Assembly (NCBI GenBank): GCA_964443875.1
Contig: CAYUET010000058.1
Span: 1-11,437, forward strand
Source of the DNA: CAYUET01 sp964443875
GTDB taxonomy: Bacteria > Auribacterota > JAFGBW01
Length of the DNA stretch: 11,437 nt
Direction: 5' to 3'
Numbering within the stretch: the stretch's first letter is position 1; each line of letters opens with the position of its first letter. A program made the position numbers and the translations under genes. The notes beneath the pieces are model-generated. The model saw only the letters and a program-made list of their open reading frames with translations, searched no databases and was not told the origin of the DNA. Positions 5,575 through 11,437 of the stretch are shown here, in pieces.

Positions 5575-6348
5575 ATGAACTATTGGGATACCCACACCCA
5601 TCTTCAGGATTTAAGCTTTGGTCCGGACAGGGGCAAAGTGGTTGAAAATGCCCGTAAACAGGGTGTTTTGAAACTTCTCTGCTGTGCGACGGGCCCCGGG
5701 GATTGGGAAGCCGTGTATCAGCTTGCCTTGAAATATGAAGGCTTTCTGGTTCCGGCCTTCGGCGTGCATCCGCTTTATCTGGAAGGGCTGGTTGAGGGCT
5801 GGGAGGAAAGGCTTGAAGGTTATCTGAATAAAATTCCTTCGGCGGTCGGCGAAATCGGGCTTGATTTCCAGGTTAAGGGAGCGGATGCTGAAAAACAGGA
5901 AATAGTTTTTCAAAAGCAGCTTGAGCTGGCGGAAAAATACGAAAGACCGGTTTCTGTTCATTGCCGCAAGGCCTGGGAGGCTCTGCTGAAAATATGGAGG
6001 GAAAAAGGGCGGAAGGTAAAAACCGTAATGCATTCGTATTCCGGTTCAGCCGACACTCTGAAAATCCTTTTGAAAGGCGATGTCTTTTTTTCCTTTTCAG
6101 GAGCCCTCACCAGGCCGGGGCATGTCAAAACGCACACGGCTTTGAGTGCTGTTCCTCATGAACGGATTCTGTTTGAAACCGATTCGCCGGATCTTATCCC
6201 CTGGGGGTGCGAAGGCACGAGGAATGAACCCGGCTTTTTACCTATGATCGTGAAATCAGCCGCCTCCATTTTAAAAACAGAGGAAACAGAACTGGCCCAA
6301 AGGGCCTTTGAAAATGCAGAAAGGGTTTTTCATGGGTGCGGAATTTAA
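5575..6348 (+). CDS. TatD-family metal-dependent hydrolase
   Basis: The 257-residue TIM-barrel protein has the full set of TatD metal-site motifs: DTHTHL (His7, His9), FGVHP, VGEIGLDF (Glu93), PVSVHCRKA (His129), MHSYSG (His153) and ETDSPDL (Asp203), then a C-terminal RNEPG element. Members are Mg2+/Mn2+-type metal-dependent DNases or exonucleases linked to DNA repair, and some have other hydrolase roles; the exact substrate cannot be told, and orthology to TatD, YcfH or YjjV is open. The length is normal for the family (about 255-265). It lies next to glgX in the opposite direction and overlaps the following tcdA by 17 bases, so the two are likely cotranscribed and translationally coupled. 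AAGGA is present about nine bases before the ATG. Confidence 0.92.
   Translation: MNYWDTHTHLQDLSFGPDRGKVVENARKQGVLKLLCCATGPGDWEAVYQLALKYEGFLVPAFGVHPLYLEGLVEGWEERLEGYLNKIPSAVGEIGLDFQVKGADAEKQEIVFQKQLELAEKYERPVSVHCRKAWEALLKIWREKGRKVKTVMHSYSGSADTLKILLKGDVFFSFSGALTRPGHVKTHTALSAVPHERILFETDSPDLIPWGCEGTRNEPGFLPMIVKSAASILKTEETELAQRAFENAERVFHGCGI
6318..6325 (+). promoter_or_regulatory. Ribosome binding site deciding the tcdA start
   Basis: AGAAAGGG ends six bases before the ATG at 6332 and lies inside the end of the TatD gene. The same frame is open from a TTG at 6308 and an ATG at 6314, but neither has a comparable purine run at proper distance, so 6332 is preferred. Confidence 0.55.
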
Positions 6349-7087
6349 ATTTGCCCGTACAGAGCTTCTTTTAGGCAAGGAGGCCCTGCAGGTCTTTCAG
6401 GAATCAAAAGTGACGCTTTTCGGAGTAGGGGCTGTGGGCGGCTATGCCCTGGAAGCCCTTGCCCGGTCCGGGGTGGGGGCCTTTAAACTGATCGATTTTG
6501 ATGTGGTTAAATACACCAATTTCAACCGTCAGCTTTTAGCCCTTGAAGGCAATCTGGAAAAGCCCAAGGTGGAAGCAGCCAAAGCCCGCATTCTGGAAAT
6601 CAATTCCCAATGCGAAGTCGAGGCTCTTCAGATTTTCGCAGAGCCTGAAAATCTGGATGCCCTGCTCGGCGGCTCGGATCTGGTGGTGGATGCGATCGAC
6701 AGCATTTCTTCAAAAGTGGAGCTTCTGGCAAAGGCCTTTCATAAGGGGCTGCCCATTGTTTCCGCCATGGGGGCGGGGGTCAAGACGGATCCGGAGCAGA
6801 TTCATACGGCTGATCTTTTTGAAACCGATGTTTGTCATCTTTCCCGGCTTATGCGAAAAAGGCTCAGAAAAAAGGGGGTTTCAGAAGGGATCCGCTGTGT
6901 CTATTCCCTGGAGACTCCGAAAAAGGCCCTGTCCACGGAGACTCATGAATTGGATAATTCAAAATTGCGGAAAAGCAAGGCCATCGGCTCTATGGCGACG
7001 ATGACCGGTATCTTCGGCTTAAGGGTGGCCCACGAGGCCCTTCGCATGCTGCTTCAAAAGCATCAGCTGGGGGATCTGCTTTGCTGA
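6332..7087 (+). CDS. tcdA: tRNA threonylcarbamoyladenosine dehydratase (E1/ThiF-like)
   Basis: TcdA (CsdL) uses ATP to dehydrate tRNA t6A37 to the cyclic ct6A form, improving ANN-codon decoding. The 251-residue product has the ThiF/E1 adenylation fold: FGVGAVGGYALEALARSGVG (about 30-49, nucleotide-binding glycine loop), DFDVVKYTNFNRQ (55-67), DAIDSISSKVELL (120-132), the AMGAGVKTDP loop, and the TcdA-type segment SRLMRKRLRKKGVSEGIRCVYS (about 171-192), ending in GSMATMTGIFGLRVAHEAL. This last part separates it from ThiF, MoeB and HesA. It overlaps the TatD gene by 17 bases. After the stop, eight T's (7099-7106) follow only a poor hairpin, so termination here is uncertain. No partner sulfur-transfer gene (csdA/csdE) is visible. 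Confidence 0.9.
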   Translation: MGAEFKFARTELLLGKEALQVFQESKVTLFGVGAVGGYALEALARSGVGAFKLIDFDVVKYTNFNRQLLALEGNLEKPKVEAAKARILEINSQCEVEALQIFAEPENLDALLGGSDLVVDAIDSISSKVELLAKAFHKGLPIVSAMGAGVKTDPEQIHTADLFETDVCHLSRLMRKRLRKKGVSEGIRCVYSLETPKKALSTETHELDNSKLRKSKAIGSMATMTGIFGLRVAHEALRMLLQKHQLGDLLC

Positions 7088-7154
7088 ATTAAGAAGTCTT
7101 TTTTTTCAGTACCCGGATCACTGTCGCTATGTTCAAAATTCAGGTCAGCTCTTG

Positions 7155-8273
7155 TCATAGATCTTCTATCTGCAGGACGATCAGCACGAGCAGGAGCAGG
7201 GGAAGCAGAATTCTGAAGAGCAGGTGGAGTTTCCCCGCGGCCTTTACAACCTTCTGTTTTTCCATGAAATGAACGAGTCCTAAAAGCAGAAACAGGGGAA
7301 GGATAAAGGCGGTGTTGTAAATCAAAAGGGAATACGCCGCCTTAAGCCATTTGGTTCCTCTCTCTTCCTGGAGAATGATTTTCAAAACCGGCAGGTAGAT
7401 CTGCCCGGTGCAGACGAGCTCCATAAGCCCCAGAAGCGCTCCTAAAAAAACGGAAATTCCCGTAAGCATTAAAAAGGTGAACCGGGGTTTGGATAGGGAG
7501 TTGCGGATAAGGGCATGCGATTTTTGTATCCAGGATTCCGGCATCCTGAGCAGAAATGAGGGGGTTTTGTTTTTCAGATTCAGACAATCCAGAACGGAAA
7601 GAAAAAAAAGGAAAACAGAAAGGAGTAAAACTCCGTCATAAAAAAAGGAGAGCATGCGGGGTTTAAGTGCCTCTGCCAGAAGGCTGAAGCCTGAAAGGCC
7701 GGCAAGGAGGTAGGTGCAGAAAATGGAGGCAATGAAAGCAAGGCCTGCCAGATTGCGGTAAAAGGGGGTCGCTCCTGAAACAGACAGAAAGGTTAAAAAA
7801 AACAGAAACACCGTAAAGGCGCAGGGGTTGATGCCGTCAAGGAGGCCGGCGCAGAATACGGCTGTGTTTTTCATGGGCTCAGAATTCAGAAATTGTTCAA
7901 GGCTTTTCTTTCCCTCTGTTGTTTCCGGAGTTTGAGTCGTGCATGGAGTATTCAGGTCCCGGAGGAATCGGTTGAGGCTTTCTCCGGCATCATACAGTTT
8001 TCCGTTCCAGTAAAGCGCCGGAGGGAAAATGGTTTTACCCTTTTCCAGGGCAAGCAGTTCCTCCATGACTTTCGGATTGCCGGCATAGGCCCAGATGATT
8101 TTATGAGTCTTTGGAATGCGGGGCAGGATGCGGGTTTCGATCTCACGGCATTTGGGGCAATGGGTATAGAAATAGACGATTTCCTCCGGGTTTTTCCGTT
8201 CTGCGGTTAAGCCGGAAAGAGAAAAGAGAAAAAGAGAAAAGAAGGGGATTATTCGCCAAAGCCGGGTTTGCAT
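7155..8273 (-). CDS. Exported thioredoxin-like domain fused to a DsbD/CcdA-like membrane domain
   Basis: The 372-residue product begins with a signal-like hydrophobic segment (about 8-23), then a periplasmic thioredoxin/glutaredoxin-like domain with a HCPKC redox motif (Cys39-Cys42), EELLALEKGKTIFPPALYWNGKLY around 70-93 with a cis-Pro-like TIFPP element, and a linker to about 135. A six-segment-type membrane domain follows. It has the DGINPCAF motif (Cys about 150), typical of CcdA/DsbD electron conduits, and a second conserved-type cysteine in LVCTGQ (about 287). The layout suggests electrons crossing the membrane to a fused periplasmic thiol domain, the reverse domain order of classical DsbD, where the C-terminal domain is thioredoxin-like. 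Its start overlaps the end of the upstream PA14 gene by 25 bases, with AAGG four bases before the ATG, so translational coupling is likely. The exact substrate is unknown. Confidence 0.85.
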   Translation of the reverse strand: MQTRLWRIIPFFSLFLFSLSGLTAERKNPEEIVYFYTHCPKCREIETRILPRIPKTHKIIWAYAGNPKVMEELLALEKGKTIFPPALYWNGKLYDAGESLNRFLRDLNTPCTTQTPETTEGKKSLEQFLNSEPMKNTAVFCAGLLDGINPCAFTVFLFFLTFLSVSGATPFYRNLAGLAFIASIFCTYLLAGLSGFSLLAEALKPRMLSFFYDGVLLLSVFLFFLSVLDCLNLKNKTPSFLLRMPESWIQKSHALIRNSLSKPRFTFLMLTGISVFLGALLGLMELVCTGQIYLPVLKIILQEERGTKWLKAAYSLLIYNTAFILPLFLLLGLVHFMEKQKVVKAAGKLHLLFRILLPLLLLVLIVLQIEDL

Positions 8274-9682
8274 TCGACCTTGGCTGAAGAGGTGATGTCA
8301 TTGAAGTAAATGCCCTGGCCTCCGTTAAGGTTCTGGGAGCAGAGGCCGGAGATAAAGGCTGTTTTTCCGGAATAGTTGTCGTCATCATAAAGCCGGACAT
8401 TATAAAGTCCGGGGACAAACACATGGGAGAGATGATTATTGAAATCCCCTTTGAAGCTTACGCTTCCCTTATCCAGGTATAGGTGCCAGCCCGTGTAATC
8501 CCCCATTCCATGCTGGAAAAAAACAGGGAACCGCGATGCTTCCGGCGACGGGACGGGGTAGAGGTATTTTGAGGGAATAACCTGATCTCCGCCTCCCGGA
8601 GGGGTCCAGTAAAGATAAATAACCGCGTGTCCCGTATTTTCATAATATTCCAGCACAACCTGGGCGTGCTGATTTTTTTTAAGGGACAGGCTTCTGGAGG
8701 TGTTTCGGGTGGAGGAGTGGTCAGACCAGTTGTCGATCACGAGTTCATTATCAATCCACAGGCGAACCCCGTCATCTGAACAGGTGCTGAAGAGGTAGGA
8801 GCCGTCGGAAGGGGGATTAATCGTGCCGATCCAGCGTATGCAGAATCCGTCTTCTCCGACTCCGGCCCCTGTGCCGCCCTTTCCCCAGTCAAACGCGACC
8901 TGCGAATCCACGCGTGCACTCGCAAGGCCTGTAAAATTGCGGCCCACGGAGTAATAACCGGTGAGGCCTGAGCCTGACGCCGGGGCTTCATGAAGCCTTA
9001 ACCGGTCACGGATTTCCAGATCCCTTGCCTTCAGGCTTTGCTGGCCGAGTCTTTCCCGGACCCGGCTCCGGATTTCATAGGCCGTGCTGCACCACTTATC
9101 TTTTTGAATGCATTGGGTGATGTTGGAAAGGGCCTTGTTGTAACAGTTTCTTACGGTGTCGGGGTCGGGATTCGCCTTGGCTTCTTCGCGGTAACCCTTC
9201 CAGTACCAGTAGACGCCGGATTCAAAATAGGAATCTGAATGACCGGGATCAAGCCTTAAGGCTTCCTGGTAATCCGCAAAACCGGTTTCGCGCCGTGTGT
9301 CTCTGGGAACCAGGGCTTCTTCCTGAAGGTCTTTCGCGGTTTCATCATCAATGATCTGGTCTTTTTGGGCGGGTGGGGGAGGGTCCCGGGTTTCCCCCGT
9401 GACATCGAGCAGGTAGTAGTATTTCGCATACCCTCTCTGGAAACAGGCCTCCGCCTTTTTGGCCTTTGTATCGGCAAGAGCCATGGCCCTGGAAAAACAG
9501 CAGATTTTCCGTTTGGAGCTTTTGGCGGTCTTGCCGGCATTCATCCATTGGTCGTAAGTGGAGTAGGGGGAAGGAAACCAGCAGTAATCAGGATTTTTAG
9601 CCCCCTGGGCAAAAGAAATAAAAAACATCCCGGCAAGGAGCGTGAGGAGACTTTGAAATCGGATGGATAAAAAGAATTTCAT
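8249..9682 (-). CDS. Secreted TPR / PA14 / beta-gamma-crystallin-like cysteine-rich protein
   Basis: The 477-residue product starts MKFFLSIRFQ with a signal peptide (about 1-26). Residues 65-230 are helical and TPR-like (KAEACFQRGYAKYYY, ADYQEALRLDPGHSDSYFESGVYWYWKG). A PA14 domain spans about 240-376 (GLTGYYSVGRNFTG, SDGSYLFSTCSDDGVRLWIDN, VVLEYYENTGHAVIYLYW), a fold that often binds carbohydrate. The end (about 426-471, YNVRLYDDDNYSGKTAFISG, FNDITSSAKVE) looks like a beta/gamma-crystallin-type motif. The mature part has 11 cysteines, which is many for a bacterial protein, so disulfides are likely; the overlapping downstream gene encodes a membrane thiol oxidoreductase. ATG at 9682 is chosen for the signal peptide; the frame stays open to a TTG at 9856 but with no better evidence. 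The ribosome site is weak, but a near-perfect promoter abuts the start. The exact function is unknown; extracellular glycan binding is a reasonable guess. Confidence 0.85.
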   Translation of the reverse strand: MKFFLSIRFQSLLTLLAGMFFISFAQGAKNPDYCWFPSPYSTYDQWMNAGKTAKSSKRKICCFSRAMALADTKAKKAEACFQRGYAKYYYLLDVTGETRDPPPPAQKDQIIDDETAKDLQEEALVPRDTRRETGFADYQEALRLDPGHSDSYFESGVYWYWKGYREEAKANPDPDTVRNCYNKALSNITQCIQKDKWCSTAYEIRSRVRERLGQQSLKARDLEIRDRLRLHEAPASGSGLTGYYSVGRNFTGLASARVDSQVAFDWGKGGTGAGVGEDGFCIRWIGTINPPSDGSYLFSTCSDDGVRLWIDNELVIDNWSDHSSTRNTSRSLSLKKNQHAQVVLEYYENTGHAVIYLYWTPPGGGDQVIPSKYLYPVPSPEASRFPVFFQHGMGDYTGWHLYLDKGSVSFKGDFNNHLSHVFVPGLYNVRLYDDDNYSGKTAFISGLCSQNLNGGQGIYFNDITSSAKVECKPGFGE

Positions 9683-9688
9683 TCGTCC

Positions 9689-9716
9689 ATTATAAAGGAT
9701 AATGCCTTCTTGTCCA
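9689..9716 (-). promoter_or_regulatory. Near-consensus promoter directly at the PA14 gene start
   Basis: On the minus strand TGGACA (9716-9711) and a perfect TATAAT (9694-9689) are separated by 16 bases. Six bases separate the -10 box from the ATG, so the predicted transcription start falls on or next to the A of the start codon. A leaderless mRNA would explain why there is no good ribosome site. Confidence 0.6.
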
Positions 9717-9770
9717 AGGATTAGTTTAACCGGAATTTTGCGCGTAAGCGACAAATATTCGGGATGCAAT

Positions 9771-9796
9771 GCCTGTTTGACCCGGTCAAAACAGGC
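9771..9796. repeat. 26-base palindrome with one bulged base
   Basis: GCCTGTTT (9771-9778) pairs with AAACAGGC (9789-9796), and GAC (9779-9781) with GTC (9785-9787). One unpaired A (9788) and a three-base loop remain. It lies about 55 bases upstream of the PA14 gene's -35 box, so it may be an operator or a processing hairpin. No T-tract follows. Confidence 0.55.
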
Positions 9797-9951
9797 TTGC
9801 GCAGACAAAAGATTGTTTTTTGCCTGAATACAGGATTGGACACAATTTGTACCCAAAGGTTGAAGTCAATAGCGAGGCTGGAAGAATTGATTTATCAGGG
9901 TTCAGATGAATTTCTTCTGATTTTTCATGCAATATGCGGGTTAAGCCCTGC

Positions 9952-9967
9952 GACCGGGGGGCCGGTC
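9952..9967. repeat. GC-rich hairpin at the 3' end of the metallopeptidase-like gene
   Basis: GACCGG and CCGGTC flank GGGG (CCCC on the minus strand), directly after the minus-strand stop codon at 9969-9971. The six-pair GC stem is placed like a terminator stem but lacks a following T-run. It may be a transcript-end stabiliser or a Rho-related pause. Confidence 0.5.
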
Positions 9968-9968
9968 T

Positions 9969-10631
9969 TCAGACGGAAGGATCCTTGAGGTGCGAATCGC
10001 AGTAGATGGCGAGGATTTCCTGTGCCTGTGCCGGGGGTTCAATCAGAAAATAATTGCAGATGATGACATGGGCCATTTCATGCGCCAGGATAAACTCATT
10101 AATTTTTTTGGAGGAAATATAGAGCGTTTTTTTTCTGTGATTATAATAGGCCGGGGCATCGCTGTGAAGGGCCTGCTTTAAATCGTTGCGGATGGTTTTG
10201 AAATCATGATAAACCCGGATGGTCACATCGCCCTGCTTTCCGGCGCGCATATGCAGGATATTCTGAACGCGTTGATAAATGACATAAAATTTCCAGAACA
10301 GATCTTTATAGGGTTCACTCAGGGTGGACGGCAGGGCGTCTTTTTTAAGGTTCAGATTCAGGGAGACTTTGCGCAGGGAGATTTTTCCCGAGAGTCTGTT
10401 GATATTGACTTCAGGATCAATAATAAAGGTAAAAATTCCCTGTTTAAAAATTATTTCAGAGGGCGGGGGGGGCTGATCCGGGGTTGTTTCTGCAAAAGAG
10501 AGGGGCGAAATCAGAATAATAAAAAAAAAGGATACCCTTTTTTTGAAAATTGTTTTAAATTTAAACCCATGGAATAAAAGGACCGCCAGCAGGATCAAAA
10601 AACCGGACAGAAGTAGGGTGGTAATCTGCAT
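9969..10631 (-). CDS. Membrane-anchored putative HExxH metallopeptidase
   Basis: The 220-residue product has an N-terminal hydrophobic segment (about 4-22) and a second one (about 33-46, ending LSFAETTP, like a signal-peptide cleavage site), then a Pro-rich stretch. The C-terminal half shows AYYNHRKKTLYIS (161-173) followed by LAHEMAHVI (182-190), a zinc-binding HExxH, and QEILAIY (204-210), where Glu205 sits where a gluzincin third ligand could lie, 17 residues after the second His. This resembles the Peptidase MA-like superfamily in outline, but the protein is short and the middle has no clear domain. The ATG at 10631 has no good ribosome site and gives two hydrophobic segments in a row, so the real start may be elsewhere. 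It is divergent from the glycosylphosphotransferase gene. Substrate unknown. Confidence 0.65.
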   Translation of the reverse strand: MQITTLLLSGFLILLAVLLFHGFKFKTIFKKRVSFFFIILISPLSFAETTPDQPPPPSEIIFKQGIFTFIIDPEVNINRLSGKISLRKVSLNLNLKKDALPSTLSEPYKDLFWKFYVIYQRVQNILHMRAGKQGDVTIRVYHDFKTIRNDLKQALHSDAPAYYNHRKKTLYISSKKINEFILAHEMAHVIICNYFLIEPPAQAQEILAIYCDSHLKDPSV

Positions 10632-10740
10632 ATTGTTTCTGTTTAAGTAGTAAAATTGAAAATGATTTTGAATTTTCCTTATGGGGTTTAAAAAGATTTT
10701 ATAGGTAAATGGACTTTTATGGCAAGAAAGATTTTTTCAA

Positions 10741-11437
10741 GTGATTAAGCCGTATATCAGTTTTCTGAAGAATTCTTCCTTTGTTCTCGACATCACGATT
10801 GCCAGTTTCATGTTCCCTGTGGCTGTTGCCCTGCAGAATAATCTCGGGTTTGCCTTAAAGATGGGGATCTTCAACTTCCTGATCAACGTTGTGGATTGGA
10901 ACCTTTTTAACTATGCCCCTGTTTTAATCTGGCTTTTGCCCGCCTGGTATATTTCCCTTACCCTGTGCAAGGCCTATGAGGCCTTTCTTAAAAAATACAT
11001 TCTGGGGACTGTTTTTGCCGTCATCAACGCCTCCGCTCTGATCTCCCTGATTTCCCTGATCGTCTTTTCCATCATCGGATTTAAAGCGGTTCATTTTAAC
11101 GGCCTTATCATCGGCTACGATTTAACCTACAGCATTATCCTGATTTATCCGGCTTTGGCCGGCAGCGCGCTGATTGTCTGCAGAATCATCCTGGTGGCCC
11201 TGTTCAGGGTTGTAAGAACCCTGGGCTACAACAGGAGGCAGATCATTATTGTGGGCACGGGGCCCAGGGCGGTTAATCATTATAAAAAAATAAGCGAGCA
11301 CCCGGGCTGGGGGCTGGAGCTCATCGGGTTTGTCACCCTGGAAAAAAACGATCTCAAACCCCCGGAATTAAAAGATTTTCCGATCATAGGGACAATCAAT
11401 AACCTCCGTCAGATCCTGGATGAATACCCTGCGGATG
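10741..11437 (+). CDS. Undecaprenyl-phosphate glycosylphosphotransferase (WcaJ/WbaP-like), N-terminal part
   Basis: The frame is open from GTG at 10741 to the right edge (232 codons). The N-terminus MIKPYISFLKNSSFVLDITIASF and about four to five hydrophobic segments up to residue 155 match the membrane region of polyprenyl glycosylphosphotransferases. A soluble nucleotide/CoA-binding-like domain follows, with IIIVGTGPRAVNHYKKISEHPGWGLELIGFV (about 162-195). The catalytic C-terminal bacterial sugar transferase domain lies beyond the window. Such enzymes attach the first sugar-1-phosphate to undecaprenyl phosphate, starting exopolysaccharide, capsule or O-antigen synthesis at the inner membrane. 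GTG is preferred because upstream in this frame only a TAG (10702-10704) and no ATG is found; AAGAAAG lies ten bases before it. An ATG at 10719 opens in another frame and stops after nine codons. A one-base loss in the T-run at 10732-10737 would join the two frames. Confidence 0.88.
   Translation, partial: MIKPYISFLKNSSFVLDITIASFMFPVAVALQNNLGFALKMGIFNFLINVVDWNLFNYAPVLIWLLPAWYISLTLCKAYEAFLKKYILGTVFAVINASALISLISLIVFSIIGFKAVHFNGLIIGYDLTYSIILIYPALAGSALIVCRIILVALFRVVRTLGYNRRQIIIVGTGPRAVNHYKKISEHPGWGLELIGFVTLEKNDLKPPELKDFPIIGTINNLRQILDEYPAD

Larger units (their letters stand above)
9683..9968. other. 286-base intergenic region without a recognisable gene
   Basis: It lies between the metallopeptidase-like gene and the PA14 gene, both on the minus strand. 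It holds the PA14 promoter at one end, an imperfect palindrome at 9771-9796 and a GC-rich hairpin at 9952-9967. Neither hairpin is followed by a T-tract on the minus strand, so no clear terminator for the upstream gene was found. The open frames here on both strands show no domain I recognise. Confidence 0.6.

Noticed and set aside
6308..6331. Earlier starts (TTG 6308, ATG 6314) for tcdA
   Set aside because: They lack a suitable ribosome site; AGAAAGGG points to 6332.
7088..7154. Terminator between the convergent tcdA and oxidoreductase genes
   Set aside because: A run of eight T's is present (7099-7106), but the preceding hairpin is too weak or too far away to call.
9683..9856. Upstream extension of the PA14 gene from a TTG
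   Set aside because: It would place about 58 residues before an obvious signal peptide, and a strong promoter lies directly before the internal ATG.
9902..9925. Plus-strand hairpin followed by five T's
   Set aside because: The stem is five AT-rich pairs, and no plus-strand gene ends there.

Overview
The window is ordinary bacterial chromosome of moderate GC content with tightly packed genes. Signal peptides, a LolA-like exported protein and a polyprenyl-phosphate sugar transferase suggest a diderm (Gram-negative-type) bacterium. The phylum cannot be fixed from these bases. There are no tRNA or rRNA genes, no CRISPR array, and no transposase or phage genes.

Layout from left to right. (1) 1-715, minus: the N-terminal 238 codons of an AmmeMemoRadiSam protein B (MEMO family), running off the left edge, with its own promoter. 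(2) About 716-1305: a gene-poor gap. It holds a 10-bp inverted repeat around that promoter, then a series of strong hairpins ending in a bidirectional terminator. I read this series as a structured RNA transcribed on the plus strand; it overlaps a possible 42-residue ORF. (3) 1306-5465, minus: a glycogen operon in the order glgX (debranching), glgC (ADP-glucose synthesis), then a small exported LolA/DUF4412-like protein. (4) 5466-5574: a short divergent promoter region centred on a perfect 20-bp palindrome. (5) 5575-7087, plus: a TatD-family metal hydrolase overlapping tcdA, a tRNA t6A-dehydratase-type E1-like enzyme. (6) 7155-9682, minus: a secreted cysteine-rich TPR/PA14/beta-gamma-crystallin-like protein, overlapped at its 3' end by a gene for a thioredoxin-like plus DsbD/CcdA-like membrane thiol oxidoreductase. 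(7) 9969-10631, minus: a membrane-anchored putative HExxH metallopeptidase. (8) 10741 to the end, plus: the N-terminal part of a WcaJ/WbaP-type glycosylphosphotransferase, probably the first gene of a surface-polysaccharide locus.

How the parts fit. GlgC supplies ADP-glucose for glycogen synthesis and GlgX removes branches during breakdown, so the operon covers both ends of glycogen turnover. The 3' part of the window concerns the envelope: a secreted multi-domain protein with 11 cysteines, a membrane thiol-redox protein that may service it, an exported peptidase and an exopolysaccharide or LPS initiating enzyme. The items most worth following are the structured RNA, the PA14/redox gene pair, the palindromic divergent promoter, and two near-consensus promoters that sit directly against start codons, suggesting leaderless transcripts.
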